64,000 bases of DNA, taken from positions 124,001 to 188,000 of the forward strand of contig NZ_QRGC01000002.1 in NCBI RefSeq assembly GCF_003448965.1. Reading direction: 5' to 3'. Source of the DNA: Oceanicella sp. SM1341 (GTDB lineage: Bacteria; Pseudomonadota; Alphaproteobacteria; Rhodobacterales; Rhodobacteraceae). Below, piece by piece: positions 16,789 to 25,816 of this stretch (positions are counted from its first letter, which is position 1; every line of letters begins with the position of its first letter). Below the pieces are notes generated by a model. The model was not told the DNA's origin. It saw only the letters and a program-made list of their open reading frames with translations, and did not search any database. The position numbers were made by a program, and so were the translations under genes.

Positions 16789-16825
16789 TTGACAGGCCGA
16801 TTCAAAGTCTGTGTTCTGTATGCAG
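16789..16825 (+). promoter_or_regulatory. Promoter with GntR-type operator for the ABC importer operon
   Basis: TTGACA (16789-16794), 19 bp, then TTCTGTATGCAG (16814-16825). The same motif at nearly the same distance from a TTGAC box occurs at 24181 and 28328, the latter before the FCD-type GntR gene. The motif would cover the -10 region, as expected for a repressor site. Confidence 0.6.
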
Positions 16826-16852
16826 CATTCAGAAACCAGCCGGAGATGCCCC

Positions 16853-17869
16853 ATGCCTGCAAGACTGACCCGCCGCACCCTGCTCGCCGCCACCGCCGCC
16901 CTCGGGCTCACCGGCATGCCGGCCCTCGCCCAGGACCAGAGCATCACCGTGATGATCTGGGGCACCACCTGGCAGCTCGCCTTCGAGCAGATCGCCGCGG
17001 ATTTCACCGAGAAGACCGGTGTCGGGGTGAACCTGCTCTCGCAGGCCAACAGCGGTGAATCGCTGGCCAAGCTGCAGGCGCAGCGCGGCAACCCGGGCGT
17101 GGACGTGTGGTTCACCACTTCCTCGGTGGCGAACCGCGCGGTGAAGGACGACGGGCTGTTCGCGCAGATGCCGCTCGAGAGCATGCCCAACACCGGGCAC
17201 ATGGTGGAGGGCTCGTTCACCGACGGCTGGGTGGCGGCCTATGCCTACCCGCTCGGCATCGTCTGGCGCCCGGACATGGTGGAGGGCGAGATCACCTCCT
17301 GGGAAGACCTGTGGGACCCGAAATTCGCCAACATGCTCGCCGTGCCGGCCCCCTCGACCTACCAGGGCCGCATCGTGCTGGTGGCGGCCGAGCTCGCCGG
17401 CGGCTCGATCGACGACGTGGAGCCGGGCATCGAGAAGCTCGGCGAGCTGAGCCCGAACGTGGCCTTCTGGTATACCTCCGACGCCCAGGCCCGCCAGGCG
17501 CTGGCCACCGGCGAGGTGAGCGTGCTGGTCTCGCCGCCCTCCGGCGCCAAGACCGTGCGCAACGAGGGCGTGGAGGTGAAGATGATCTCGCCGAAGCCCG
17601 CGCCGATGATGTACGACGTGATGACCCTGGTGAAGAACGGCAAGGAAGACCTCGCCGCGCAGTTCATCAACTACGCGGTCAGCCCGGAAGCCCAGCAGAT
17701 CGTGGCGGAAAACCTGCAGAACATGCCGGTGAACGTCGACGCCGCGGTGCCCGAGGCGCTGGCCTCCCAGTACCCGAAGCCCGGCGACACGGTGAGCTAC
17801 GACGAGGACAAGGTGAACGCCAACTACGACAGCTGGAACGAGACGTTCCAGATGTCCGTCGCGCAGTGA
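16853..17869 (+). CDS. ABC importer periplasmic substrate-binding protein (polyamine/iron class)
   Basis: A 338-residue binding protein with an export signal (MPARLTRRTLLAATAALGLTGMPALAQ; the twin Arg before a hydrophobic stretch could use Tat). The body begins ITVMIWGTTWQLAFEQIAADFTEKTGV, typical of the PotD/extracellular family 1 class. The ATG at 16853 has GGAGA upstream. It leads an operon with an ATPase and two permeases, followed by a DUF1028 gene. The substrate is not readable; polyamine-like organic nitrogen compounds are common for the class. Confidence 0.88.
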   Translation: MPARLTRRTLLAATAALGLTGMPALAQDQSITVMIWGTTWQLAFEQIAADFTEKTGVGVNLLSQANSGESLAKLQAQRGNPGVDVWFTTSSVANRAVKDDGLFAQMPLESMPNTGHMVEGSFTDGWVAAYAYPLGIVWRPDMVEGEITSWEDLWDPKFANMLAVPAPSTYQGRIVLVAAELAGGSIDDVEPGIEKLGELSPNVAFWYTSDAQARQALATGEVSVLVSPPSGAKTVRNEGVEVKMISPKPAPMMYDVMTLVKNGKEDLAAQFINYAVSPEAQQIVAENLQNMPVNVDAAVPEALASQYPKPGDTVSYDEDKVNANYDSWNETFQMSVAQ

Positions 17870-17882
17870 GCCTTCCCGCGCC

Positions 17883-18986
17883 GTGACCGACCAGCTGGCC
17901 CCCGAAACCCCTGTGCAGGAGCGGGCAACCGCCCTGCGCATCTCCGACCTGGTGAAATCCTACGGTGACGCGATCGCGGTGCGCGGCGTGTCGCTGGATC
18001 TTGCCGAGGGCGGCATCCTCGCCCTGCTCGGCCCCTCGGGCTGCGGCAAGACCACCATCCTGCGCATGATCGCCGGCTTCGCCGAGCCCGACAGCGGCTC
18101 CGTCACGCTCAACGGCCGCGACATCACCCGGCTCGCGCCGGAAAAGCGCAATGCCGCCATGGTGTTCCAGTCCTACGCGCTGTTCCCGCACATGACCGTG
18201 GCCGAGAATGTCGGCTACGGGCTGAAGCTGCGCAAGGTGCCGCGGGCCGAGCGCGAAACCCGGGTGTGGGACGCGCTGCGCCTCGTGCGGCTCGAGCAGT
18301 TCGGCAAGCGCTACCCCTCCGAGCTCTCGGGCGGGCAGCAGCAGCGCACGGCGCTCGCGCGTGCCATCGCCACCCGCCCCGACCTGCTTCTGCTCGACGA
18401 GCCCTTCGGCGCGCTCGACCAGAACCTGCGCGAGGCGATGCAGATCGAGCTGCGCAAGCTGCAGGAGAGCCTCGGCCTCGCCACCGTCATCGTCACCCAT
18501 GACCAGCAGGAGGCGATGATCCTCGCCGACCGCATCGCCGTGGTGCATGACGGGCGCATCGAGCAGCTCTCGCCGCCGGCCGAGCTCTACGACCACCCGC
18601 GCACCCGCTTCGTGGCGGAGTTCATGGGGGTGGAGAACATTCTCGACGCGGCGCTTTCCGAGGGCGCGCTCACCATCGGGGGCACACGGCTCGCGGCGGA
18701 GGAGCCGCCCGTGGGCGCCGTGCCCGGCCGCACCGGGGCCTGCAGCGTGGCCGTGCGGGCCGAGGCCATCGGCCTTACCGCCGCCGGCACGCCGGGCGTG
18801 CTGGGGCGCATCGGCTACGGCACCAATCTCGGCGGAAGGGTGCTCTACGAGGTCACCCTCGCCGATGGCCAGGTGGTGCGGGTCTCCGAGCAGCGCGCAG
18901 CGGGCCGGCCCACCCGCCCGGTGGGCGAGGAGGTGTCGCTGCAGTTCGACCCGCGCAGCCTCACCGTGCTGGAGGCCGCGGCATGA
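17883..18986 (+). CDS. ABC importer ATP-binding protein (PotA-like)
   Basis: A 367-residue ATPase. Walker A is GPSGCGKTT, the Q-loop FQSYALFPHMT, the signature LSGGQQQR, Walker B LLLLDEPFGALD and the H-loop VTHDQ. A C-terminal TOBE-type regulatory domain follows about residue 285. It begins with GTG 13 bp after the binding-protein gene and overlaps the next gene by 4 bp (ATGA). It powers the two permeases downstream. Confidence 0.93.
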   Translation: MTDQLAPETPVQERATALRISDLVKSYGDAIAVRGVSLDLAEGGILALLGPSGCGKTTILRMIAGFAEPDSGSVTLNGRDITRLAPEKRNAAMVFQSYALFPHMTVAENVGYGLKLRKVPRAERETRVWDALRLVRLEQFGKRYPSELSGGQQQRTALARAIATRPDLLLLDEPFGALDQNLREAMQIELRKLQESLGLATVIVTHDQQEAMILADRIAVVHDGRIEQLSPPAELYDHPRTRFVAEFMGVENILDAALSEGALTIGGTRLAAEEPPVGAVPGRTGACSVAVRAEAIGLTAAGTPGVLGRIGYGTNLGGRVLYEVTLADGQVVRVSEQRAAGRPTRPVGEEVSLQFDPRSLTVLEAAA

Positions 18987-19840
18987 GGCAGGTTCCGGTC
19001 ATCTGGCTGATCTGGCCGATCCTGCTCACGCTGGGGCTGTTCTTCTTCGCCCTGCTGCGCTTTGCCGACACCAGCCTGCTGCACCAGATCCCCGGAACCG
19101 CGATGTTCGAGGGGCCGCGCTCGCTGGTGAACTACACGGAGACCTTCGCCTCGCCGCTGGCCCGCCGCGCGCTGTGGACCACGCTGGTGATGTCGCTGCA
19201 GATCACCGCGCTCACCATCGTGATGGGCTATCCGCTGGCCTACCTGATGGCGCGCTCGCCCTCGCGGCTGCTGCGCAACGCGGTGTTCTTCACCCTCATC
19301 GTCACCTTCCTCTCCGGCGGCATCACCCGGGCCTATGCCTGGATGCTGGTGCTGGGCACCACAGGGCCGGTGAACGCCCTGCTGCAGGCGCTGGGCGCCG
19401 ACCCGCTGCGGCTGGTGAACAACCGGCTGGGCGTGGTGATCTCCATCGTGCATTTCGTGCTGCCGTTCTTCGTGCTCACGCTGATGGGGGCGATCCGCAA
19501 CATCCCTGCCGCCCTCGAGGAGGCGGCACGCAGCCATGGCGCCACGCGCTGGGCGGCGTTTCGCACCGTCACCCTGCCGCTCAGCGTGCCGGGGCTGGTG
19601 AGTGCGGCGCTGCTGGCCTTCACCCTCGCGATCAGCTCGTTCCTCTTCCCGCTGCTGCTGGGCGGCGGCCGGGTGCAGATGTTCGCCAACCTCATCTACG
19701 ACAAGATCCAGAGCAGCTTCGACATGCCCGCCGCCGCGGCCATGGCGGTGATCTTCCTGGTCTTCGCCCTGCTGCCGATCCTCGCGCTGAGCGTGATCCG
19801 CGGCTCGCTGTCACGCCGTTTCGGGGGGACCCGCCGATGA
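18983..19840 (+). CDS. ABC importer permease 1 (PotB-like)
   Basis: A 285-residue inner-membrane protein with about six helices and the permease EAA-type loop AALEEAARSHGATRWAAFRTVTLPLSVPG, which docks on the ATPase. It overlaps both neighbours by 4 bp, so translation is coupled. It forms a heterodimer with the product of 19837-20634. Confidence 0.92.
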   Translation: MRQVPVIWLIWPILLTLGLFFFALLRFADTSLLHQIPGTAMFEGPRSLVNYTETFASPLARRALWTTLVMSLQITALTIVMGYPLAYLMARSPSRLLRNAVFFTLIVTFLSGGITRAYAWMLVLGTTGPVNALLQALGADPLRLVNNRLGVVISIVHFVLPFFVLTLMGAIRNIPAALEEAARSHGATRWAAFRTVTLPLSVPGLVSAALLAFTLAISSFLFPLLLGGGRVQMFANLIYDKIQSSFDMPAAAAMAVIFLVFALLPILALSVIRGSLSRRFGGTRR

Positions 19841-20634
19841 AAGCCCGTCCGTATTCCATGCTGGTGCCGGCCTGGGCGGCGCTGGTGCTGCTGTTCCTCG
19901 TGGTGCCGACGGTGGTGATCATCTACTCCGCCCTGAGCCCGAGCAGCCGCATCGCCTTCCCGCCCCAGGCGATCACGCTGAAATGGTTCGGCAATTTCTT
20001 CGGCCATCCGCAGTTTCGCGACGCGCTGGTGAACACGCTGCTGGTCACCGCGCTGGTGACCCCGGTGAGCCTCGCCATCGCCGTGCCCACGGCGCTCGCC
20101 ATGGTGCGGCGGCGCTTTCCGGGCCGGGGCCTGCTGAGCGCGCTGGCGCTCTCGCCGCTGGCGGTGCCGGGGGTGGTGATCGGTGTCGCCTTCCTCAACT
20201 TCTTCTCATGGACCGGGCTCTACACCGGCTTCTGGAAGATCTCGCTCGCGCTGGTGGTGATCACGCTGCCCTTTGCCATCCGCGCCATCGTCGCCACGCT
20301 CGAGGGGGCGGACCTCGCGCTCGAGGAAGCGGCGCGCAATCTCGGCGCCGGGCGTTTCCGCACCTTCCTCACCATCACGCTGCCGCAGCTCAGGCCCGGC
20401 ATGCTGGCGGGGGGCATCTTCGTCTTCGTCGAGGCGATCGACAATTTCTCCACCGTGGTCTTCCTCACCGACATGCAGACCAACGTGCTCTCGGTGCAGG
20501 CGTATTCCTACATCCGGGATTTCAACGACCCCACGGTCTCGGCCATGGCCACCATCCTCATCCTGCAGAGCGTGGTGCTGGTGGTGCTGCTGCAGCGCTT
20601 CGCCGGGTTCGACAAGATCTTCGCCGGCCGCTGA
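19837..20634 (+). CDS. ABC importer permease 2 (PotC-like)
   Basis: A 265-residue inner-membrane protein. The EAA loop is LALEEAARNLGAGRFRTFLTITLPQLRPG. The ATG at 19837 overlaps the stop of permease 1; the same frame is open far upstream, but that part is antisense-like and rejected. It is followed by a DUF1028 gene after 23 bp, probably in the same transcript. Confidence 0.92.
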   Translation: MKARPYSMLVPAWAALVLLFLVVPTVVIIYSALSPSSRIAFPPQAITLKWFGNFFGHPQFRDALVNTLLVTALVTPVSLAIAVPTALAMVRRRFPGRGLLSALALSPLAVPGVVIGVAFLNFFSWTGLYTGFWKISLALVVITLPFAIRAIVATLEGADLALEEAARNLGAGRFRTFLTITLPQLRPGMLAGGIFVFVEAIDNFSTVVFLTDMQTNVLSVQAYSYIRDFNDPTVSAMATILILQSVVLVVLLQRFAGFDKIFAGR

Positions 20635-20657
20635 GCCCGGCCCGAACGGACACTTTC

Positions 20658-21308
20658 ATGACCTATTCCATCATCGGAACCTGCCCGGAGACGGGCATGA
20701 TCGGCGGCGCCATCACCACCTCCAGCCCGGCGGTGGGGGCGCGCTGCCTCTTCGTGGAGGCGGGCGCCGGCGCCGCCCTCACGCAATACTGGACCGACCC
20801 GCGCCTCGGCCGCGAGGCGCTCGGGCTGCTCGCCAGGGGCCACGGGCCGGAGGCGGTGCTCGAGCGGCTGATGCAGCGCCCCTATGCCGAGGTGCGCCAG
20901 CTTGCCGTGCTCACCCCCGACGGGCGGACGGCCCATGCCACCGGCGCGCGGGTGGCGGGGGCGGTCTCCTGTGCCGTGGGGCGCGGCTGTGTCGCGGTCG
21001 GCAACATCCTGGCGGGGGAGGGGGTGGCCCCGGCGATGGTCGCGGCCTTCGAGGCCGAGCCGCCGGCCGGCAGCCCCGCGCCGCTCGCCGAGCGCCTGCT
21101 CGCCGCGCTGCGCGCGGGCGATGCCGCGGGGGGCGAGGTGAAACCCGTGCTCTCGGCCGCGCTGAAGATCGTGGCGGGGGAGAGCTTCCCCTTCGCCGAC
21201 CTGCGCATCGACCATGACGCCGATCCCATCGCCGCCCTCGGCCGGCTCTGGGCGCTCTATGCGCCGGAGGCCCGGGCCTACGAGAAGCGCGCCCTCGCGC
21301 CGCTCTGA
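20658..21308 (+). CDS. DUF1028 family protein
   Basis: A 216-residue protein of the DUF1028 family, recognised by MTYSIIGTCPETGMIGGAITTSSPAVGARC at the start and the AVGNILAGEGV segment. The family has an Ntn-hydrolase-like layout and no settled function; members often sit with amino-acid or peptide catabolic genes. Here it closes an importer operon and converges with an M20 peptidase, so amide or peptide hydrolysis of the imported compound is a reasonable guess. The ribosome site is weak. Confidence 0.8.
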   Translation: MTYSIIGTCPETGMIGGAITTSSPAVGARCLFVEAGAGAALTQYWTDPRLGREALGLLARGHGPEAVLERLMQRPYAEVRQLAVLTPDGRTAHATGARVAGAVSCAVGRGCVAVGNILAGEGVAPAMVAAFEAEPPAGSPAPLAERLLAALRAGDAAGGEVKPVLSAALKIVAGESFPFADLRIDHDADPIAALGRLWALYAPEARAYEKRALAPL

Positions 21309-21328
21309 TCGAGGCGCGTGAGACCACG

Positions 21329-21367
21329 AAGCCCCGGGGCCGGATGAGACCGGCCCCGGGGCTTTTT
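21329..21367 (+). terminator. Strong bidirectional terminator
   Basis: A stem of about 14 bp (AAGCCCCGGGGCCGG against its complement, 6-nt loop) followed by TTTTT on the + strand; AAGC at the left gives a short T tract on the - strand too. It separates the DUF1028 and M20 genes. Confidence 0.88.
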
Positions 21368-21390
21368 GCTGCCTGCCGCGCGGGCAGGTG

Positions 21391-22650
21391 TCAGGCGAGC
21401 GCCAGCTCCGGCTCGGCGGCGAGCTGGGCGATGAGCGCGGCGAACAGTGCCGCGCGCCCGGCGAGCGAGCCGAGGATGATGCGCTCGCGCCGCGAGCAGG
21501 TGTCGAAGCAGACCGGGCCCAGCCCGTCCAGCGTCGGCACGCCGAGGGCGGCGCCGAAACTGCCGTCGGACCCGCCGCGGGTGACGACCGCGCCGATCGT
21601 CTCGCCCGCGCGCTCCGCCCCGGCGGTGTAGAGCGCGTAGAGCGTGCGGCCCATGCGCGGCGGGAAGGCGGGCCGGGTGACCCCGCCGCTCACCTCGAAG
21701 CGCACGCCGGGGTGGGTGCGCTCCGCCTCGGTCACGAGGCCGCGGATGCCGGCTTCCAGCGCTGCCGCTTCCTGCTGGCCGGGGGCGCGCAGGTCGACAT
21801 GCATTTCCGCCGTCTCCGGCACCACCTGGCGCGCGGCGCCCGAGCGCAGCACGCCCACCGAGGCCGCGGTGCCATCGCTCTTGCCGAGCGCGGTGATGGC
21901 GGCGACGAGCCCTGCCATCGGCACCAGCGCGGAGATCCCCTCCTCCGGGTTCACGCCCACATGGGCGGTGCGGCCGGTGGCGCGGATCTCCATCGCGCCC
22001 ACTGCGCCGCGGCCCATCACCACCTCGCCGCCGGGGCGCGAGGGCTCGAGGACAAGCACCGCGCGGCTGGCCGAGGCCTCGGCCTCGATCACGCTGCGCG
22101 AGCCGGGGGAGCCCAGCTCCTCGTCGGGCACCAGCAGCACGGCGATTTCCCCGGGCAGGGGCAGGTCGGTGTCGAGCAGGGCCGAGACCGCGAGCCAGGC
22201 CATGCTGAGCCCGCCCTTCATGTCGCCCACGCCGGGGCCGTGGGCGAGGCCGTCGGCGCTCTCCGAGTAGCTCCAGCCGGCGCTGTCGGCCGAGGCCCAG
22301 ACCGTGTCGAGATGCCCGAGGATCAGGATGCGCCCGCCGCGGCCGCCGGGAATGCGGCGCGAGAGCCGGCGGATGCGGCCGCGCCCCTCCACCGGCAGCG
22401 GCGCGTCGGCGAAGCCGAGCGCCTGCCATTCGGCCACGAGATGGTCGCCCACCGTGTCGACCATCTGCGCCTCGTAGCTGCCCGAGGGCAGGTTCACGAG
22501 GCGTTGCAGCAGGGCGCGGGCCGCGGGCTCATGCGCGGCGACGGGGCCTTTGAGCGCTGCGTGGATGGCGCTGGCCCGGCCGGCCGCGGCCCGGGCCGCG
22601 TCGCGCAGGGCGGCGCTGTCCTGCGCGGTGTCATGGGCAAGGTCGGCCAT
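21391..22650 (-). CDS. M20 family metallopeptidase (carboxypeptidase G2 / ArgE-like)
   Basis: A 419-residue zinc hydrolase. Metal-binding positions are visible as H113/D115 in GHLDTVW, D143 in GVGDMKGG and E177/E178 in VPDEELGS. The middle lid domain has the GRTAHVGVNPEEG motif. Family members cut terminal amide bonds of peptides, N-acyl amino acids or folate-like compounds. It begins 2 bp after the stop of the HpaB-type gene, so the two are co-transcribed and probably act on the same compound. Confidence 0.9.
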   Translation of the reverse strand: MADLAHDTAQDSAALRDAARAAAGRASAIHAALKGPVAAHEPAARALLQRLVNLPSGSYEAQMVDTVGDHLVAEWQALGFADAPLPVEGRGRIRRLSRRIPGGRGGRILILGHLDTVWASADSAGWSYSESADGLAHGPGVGDMKGGLSMAWLAVSALLDTDLPLPGEIAVLLVPDEELGSPGSRSVIEAEASASRAVLVLEPSRPGGEVVMGRGAVGAMEIRATGRTAHVGVNPEEGISALVPMAGLVAAITALGKSDGTAASVGVLRSGAARQVVPETAEMHVDLRAPGQQEAAALEAGIRGLVTEAERTHPGVRFEVSGGVTRPAFPPRMGRTLYALYTAGAERAGETIGAVVTRGGSDGSFGAALGVPTLDGLGPVCFDTCSRRERIILGSLAGRAALFAALIAQLAAEPELALA

Positions 22651-22652
22651 GC

Positions 22653-24143
22653 TCAGCGCCCCGCGGCCAGCGCGGGCTCGGCCGCGGCCGTCGGCTCCTC
22701 GGCGAGGCCGGCCCAGAGCCGGGCCTTCTCCAGCGCGCCCTCGCGGTCGTAGCTGGCGAAGAGCGCGTTTTCCTGCGCGAAGACCGGGGTTTCGGCGAAG
22801 AGCTGGTAGGCCTGGGTGCGCCCGGCATAGGAGGAGCCGGTGAGCTCACGCGCAAGATGCATGGCGCGGATGCGGGTGCGGGCGTCGAAACCGGCGCCGG
22901 CGAAGAATTTCTCGATGTCGCCGCGGGTTTCCGCGCCGGTGAGCATCGCCTCGTCCGGCAGCATCACCGGCTGGCCGCCCACCACCTCGCGCAGGATCTG
23001 CACCATGTGGTGGTAGCTCTGCGAGCAGAACACCCGGCCGGCGTTCTGGATCGCCTGCTCGGGCATGGTGTAGCCGCCCGGCGAGGGCTGGCAGGAGGCC
23101 TCGGAGGCGATGACGAAGGCCTCGATGGCCTGCTTGTGCATCATCAGCTGGGCGATCTTCGAGCGCACCGGCGGGATTTTCACCGTGCCGCTCTGCTCGG
23201 CCACCAGCAGGGCCGCGCCCACCAGCAGCTCGGCCTTCGAGAGGCAGCGCACCAGGTAGCCCTGCGCCGCCCAGCGGGAGAACTCGGCCCGCATCATCGC
23301 CGCCATCTTCGGCTGGCGCGAGAACAGCACGTCGTCCCAGGGCACGAAGACATGGTCGAACACCATCAGCGTGTCGAGCTCGTCGAACCGGCCGGAGAGC
23401 GGGTGGTCGTAGGTGTTGGCATTGCCCGCCCCGTTGGCGGTGAGCGGCATGCGGCAGTGCATGCGCACGCCCGGCGCGTTCAGCGGCACGATGGCGGCCA
23501 CCGCGTAATCGGCGTTTTCCTCGATCCAGTTGCCCACCGTGGGCTTGACCAGTGCCACATGCGCATAGGGCGCGCCGGTCTCGAACTTGGCGCCGGAGAT
23601 GACGATGCCGTCCTCCCGCTCCTCGACCACGCGCAGGTAGAGGTCGGGGTCATGCTGCTGGTAGGGCTGCAGCGAGCGGTCGCCCTTCGGGTCGGTGTTG
23701 CCCGAGGTCATGAACAGGTTCTCGCGCTGCAGCCGGTCGAGCCAGCGGGCGGCGTTGCGGGCGTAGCGCTCATCGAAGCTGTCGCAGATGTCGGCGCGGT
23801 CGCACATCACGAAGAGCGGGGTCACGGTCTCGTCGCCGAACCGGTCCATGGTGGGGGAGACCTCGCCGAGGATGGCCGAGGTCATCTTGCGCCGCAGCAT
23901 CAGGTCTTCCGGGGTTTCCGGGATCTTGTAGAAGCGCGAGCCGCGGATGCCGTCGGGCCGCTCGAAGGTGAGCAGGTCGGCGAACTCCGGCCTGGTCTGC
24001 ATGTCGTAGATCTGCGCCACGGCCTCGACCATCGGCGCGAGCGCCGCGTCGGTCGCGACCCGGTCGACCTTGCGGCCGCTCACCCAGACCTGCCGCCCGT
24101 CGTCCAGGCTCTCAATGTATTGCTCGCGTGTCATCAGCCCCAT
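22653..24143 (-). CDS. HpaB-type FADH2-dependent monooxygenase (4-hydroxyphenylacetate 3-hydroxylase family)
   Basis: A 496-residue protein of normal HpaB length, starting MGLMTREQYIESLDDGRQVWVSGRKV. Family segments include YQQHDPDLYLRVVEEREDGIVISGAK, DHVFVPWDDVLF and RAEFSRWAAQGYLVRCLSKAELLVG. It hydroxylates aromatic or heteroaromatic rings with reduced FAD from a partner reductase, here probably the divergent gene at 24270. GAGGTG precedes the start. The palindromic operator at 24198-24220 stands between the two. Substrate unknown; HpaB relatives act on phenols, chlorophenols and pyrrole-carboxylates. Confidence 0.9.
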   Translation of the reverse strand: MGLMTREQYIESLDDGRQVWVSGRKVDRVATDAALAPMVEAVAQIYDMQTRPEFADLLTFERPDGIRGSRFYKIPETPEDLMLRRKMTSAILGEVSPTMDRFGDETVTPLFVMCDRADICDSFDERYARNAARWLDRLQRENLFMTSGNTDPKGDRSLQPYQQHDPDLYLRVVEEREDGIVISGAKFETGAPYAHVALVKPTVGNWIEENADYAVAAIVPLNAPGVRMHCRMPLTANGAGNANTYDHPLSGRFDELDTLMVFDHVFVPWDDVLFSRQPKMAAMMRAEFSRWAAQGYLVRCLSKAELLVGAALLVAEQSGTVKIPPVRSKIAQLMMHKQAIEAFVIASEASCQPSPGGYTMPEQAIQNAGRVFCSQSYHHMVQILREVVGGQPVMLPDEAMLTGAETRGDIEKFFAGAGFDARTRIRAMHLARELTGSSYAGRTQAYQLFAETPVFAQENALFASYDREGALEKARLWAGLAEEPTAAAEPALAAGR

Positions 24144-24180
24144 GGCAGCACCTCGGATGGAATTCTGGTCCGGCCGGATA

Positions 24181-24224
24181 TTGACCGTGCAGCCATCATT
24201 CTGCATTCTGTATGCAGAATTCAA
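24181..24224. promoter_or_regulatory. Divergent promoter region with GntR-type operator
   Basis: TTGACC (24181-24186) is followed after 19 bp by TTCTGTATGCAGAA (24206-24219), the geometry seen at 16789. A longer palindrome, ATTCTGCAT and ATGCAGAAT with a 5-bp centre, spans 24198-24220. On the other strand TTGAAT (24224-24219) could serve as -35 for the HpaB-type gene. Both directions would be covered by a bound repressor. Confidence 0.65.
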
Positions 24225-24269
24225 GCGCTTTTGCGCTGCCCCCGAGATTTGATCCCCGCAGGAGCGAAA

Positions 24270-24809
24270 ATGTCCGAAGTTCCCGAAACTTGTCCCGAAG
24301 CGCCCGGGCGCGCGCCTGCCGTGCTGCACTTCCGCGAGGCGATGTCGCGCATCGCCGCGGCGGTGCACGTGATCACCTCGGACGGGCCGGCGGGGCGGGT
24401 GGGCTTCACCGCCTCGGCGGTGTGCTCGGTGTCCGACACGCCGCCGACGCTGCTGGTGTGCATGAACCGCGCCAGCCGGCAGCACGCGGCGCTGCGGCAG
24501 AACGGCGTGCTGTGCGTGAACACGCTGTGCCCGGCGTCGCGGGGGCTGGGCGAGCTGTTCGCCGGCCAGCGCGGCATCGGCCATGCCGAGCGGTTCGACC
24601 ACGCGGACTGGGCCGCGGGCGTCACCGGCGCGCCGCTGCTCGAGGCGGCGGCGATGAACCTAGAGGGCCGGATCACGGCCACGCAGGAAGTGGGCAGCCA
24701 CGAGGTGTTCTTCGTCGAGCTGGAGGCGATCCGCCTCGGCGGCCCGCGGGATGCGCTGCTCTATTTCTCACGTCGCTACCACACGCTGGAGGGCGCGCCG
24801 GCGGCCTGA
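24270..24809 (+). CDS. Flavin reductase (HpaC-like), partner of the HpaB-type monooxygenase
   Basis: A 179-residue flavin reductase of the HpaC/FMN-binding split-barrel family: FREAMSRIAAAVHVITSDGPAGRVGFTASAVCSVSDTPPTLLVCMNR is characteristic. It supplies free FADH2 or FMNH2 using NAD(P)H. The ATG at 24270 has AGGAG six bases upstream. It is divergent from the monooxygenase gene and shares its operator, so coordinated expression is expected. Confidence 0.9.
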   Translation: MSEVPETCPEAPGRAPAVLHFREAMSRIAAAVHVITSDGPAGRVGFTASAVCSVSDTPPTLLVCMNRASRQHAALRQNGVLCVNTLCPASRGLGELFAGQRGIGHAERFDHADWAAGVTGAPLLEAAAMNLEGRITATQEVGSHEVFFVELEAIRLGGPRDALLYFSRRYHTLEGAPAA

Positions 24810-24822
24810 ACCGGCAAGCGGA

Positions 24823-24841
24823 CGGCACCGGAGGGGTGCCG
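24823..24841 (+). terminator. Hairpin after the flavin reductase gene
   Basis: CGGCACCGGAGGGGTGCCG has 7-bp arms and a GGAGG loop, 13 bp past the stop codon. There is no T tract. Confidence 0.5.
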
Positions 24842-24891
24842 CCCGCGCGGGGCCGGCCGTGGCCGGTTGGGAAGGGGTCCGGGGGCGCGCA

Positions 24892-25001
24892 TCGTAGCCC
24901 CGGAGGGGCTCACTTGTCGTAGTCCCCGGAGGGGCTCACCTGTCACAGCCCCCGGAGGGGCTCGCCTGGCGCGGCCCCCCGGAGGGGCTCACTGGTCGTA
25001 G
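24892..25001. repeat. Four tandem copies of the aldolase gene tail plus hairpin
   Basis: Read on the - strand, the last codons and stop of the class II aldolase (TACGACCAGTGA) and the hairpin GAGCCCCTCCGGGG form unit 1. Three further units follow with the same order: CGCGCCAGGCGAGCCCC, TGTGACAGGTGAGCCCC and CTACGACAAGTGAGCCCC. Unit 4 differs from unit 1 by one base in the first 25. The core CCCCGGAGGGGC is shared with the array at 27168. Confidence 0.8.
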
Positions 25002-25780
25002 CCGGGGTTGCGCCGGTCGAGCAGGCGCAGCATGGCGGGCCAGCCGCGCAGGCCGGTCTGGTCGGGGTCGAAGGCGGAGCAATACTGGCTGGCGGTGTGC
25101 TTCTGCACCTCCACCGGCGGCACGATGATCTCGCCGCCGGAGGCCATCACGTCCATCTGCACCTTGGCGGCCTGCTCGAGGTAGTAGAACAGGTAGAAGG
25201 CGCCGGGGATGGTCTTCGCCGCGGTGAGCATGCCGTGGTTGCGCAGCACCAGCGAATGCGAGGTGCCGAGGTCGGCCACCAGGCGCTCCTGCTCGGCGAG
25301 GTCGAGCGCGATGCCCTCGTAATCGTGGTAGCGGATCTGCTCGCTGAACTCGAGGGCGAACTGGTTGATCGGCAGCAGCCCTTCCTTGAGGCAGGACACC
25401 GCCACGCCGGCGCGGGTGTGGGTGTGGATCACGCAATCCACCTCCGGCCGGGCCTGGTGGATGGCGGAGTGGATCACGAAGCCCGCGGCATTCACCGGCG
25501 CCACGTTGCCCACCGGCAGGCCGGTATGGTCGATCTTCACGAGGGAGGAGGCGGTGACCTCCTCGAACATCATGCCGTAGGGGTTGATGAGGAACTCGTG
25601 CTGGCTGCCGGGCACGCGCACGGTGGCGTGGCCATACACCGTGTCGGCCATGCCGAAATGCGCCAGCAGGCGGTAGCAGGCGGCGAGGTCGACCCGCGCC
25701 TTCCACTCGGTGTCGCAGCTGTAGGCGGCGGGCGGGGGGTCCTTGAGCATGGTGTCTTCGATCTGGTCGGTCATGGCCAT
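24989..25780 (-). CDS. Class II aldolase/adducin family protein
   Basis: A 263-residue protein of the AraD/FucA/adducin fold. Zinc-binding His residues are in CVIHTHTRAGVAVS and LVLRNHGMLTA. Members cleave sugar phosphates or act as decarboxylases and epimerases; this one lacks features that choose between these. The start at 25780 has AAGGAG upstream. Its last codons and stop are part of the repeat array at 24892-25001. It is followed, on the - strand, only by that array; upstream is the luciferase-like monooxygenase gene, 36 bp away. Confidence 0.88.
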   Translation of the reverse strand: MAMTDQIEDTMLKDPPPAAYSCDTEWKARVDLAACYRLLAHFGMADTVYGHATVRVPGSQHEFLINPYGMMFEEVTASSLVKIDHTGLPVGNVAPVNAAGFVIHSAIHQARPEVDCVIHTHTRAGVAVSCLKEGLLPINQFALEFSEQIRYHDYEGIALDLAEQERLVADLGTSHSLVLRNHGMLTAAKTIPGAFYLFYYLEQAAKVQMDVMASGGEIIVPPVEVQKHTASQYCSAFDPDQTGLRGWPAMLRLLDRRNPGYDQ

Positions 25781-25816
25781 GGGGTGTCTCCTTTCAGGGG
25801 TGGCGGGGCCCGGGGC

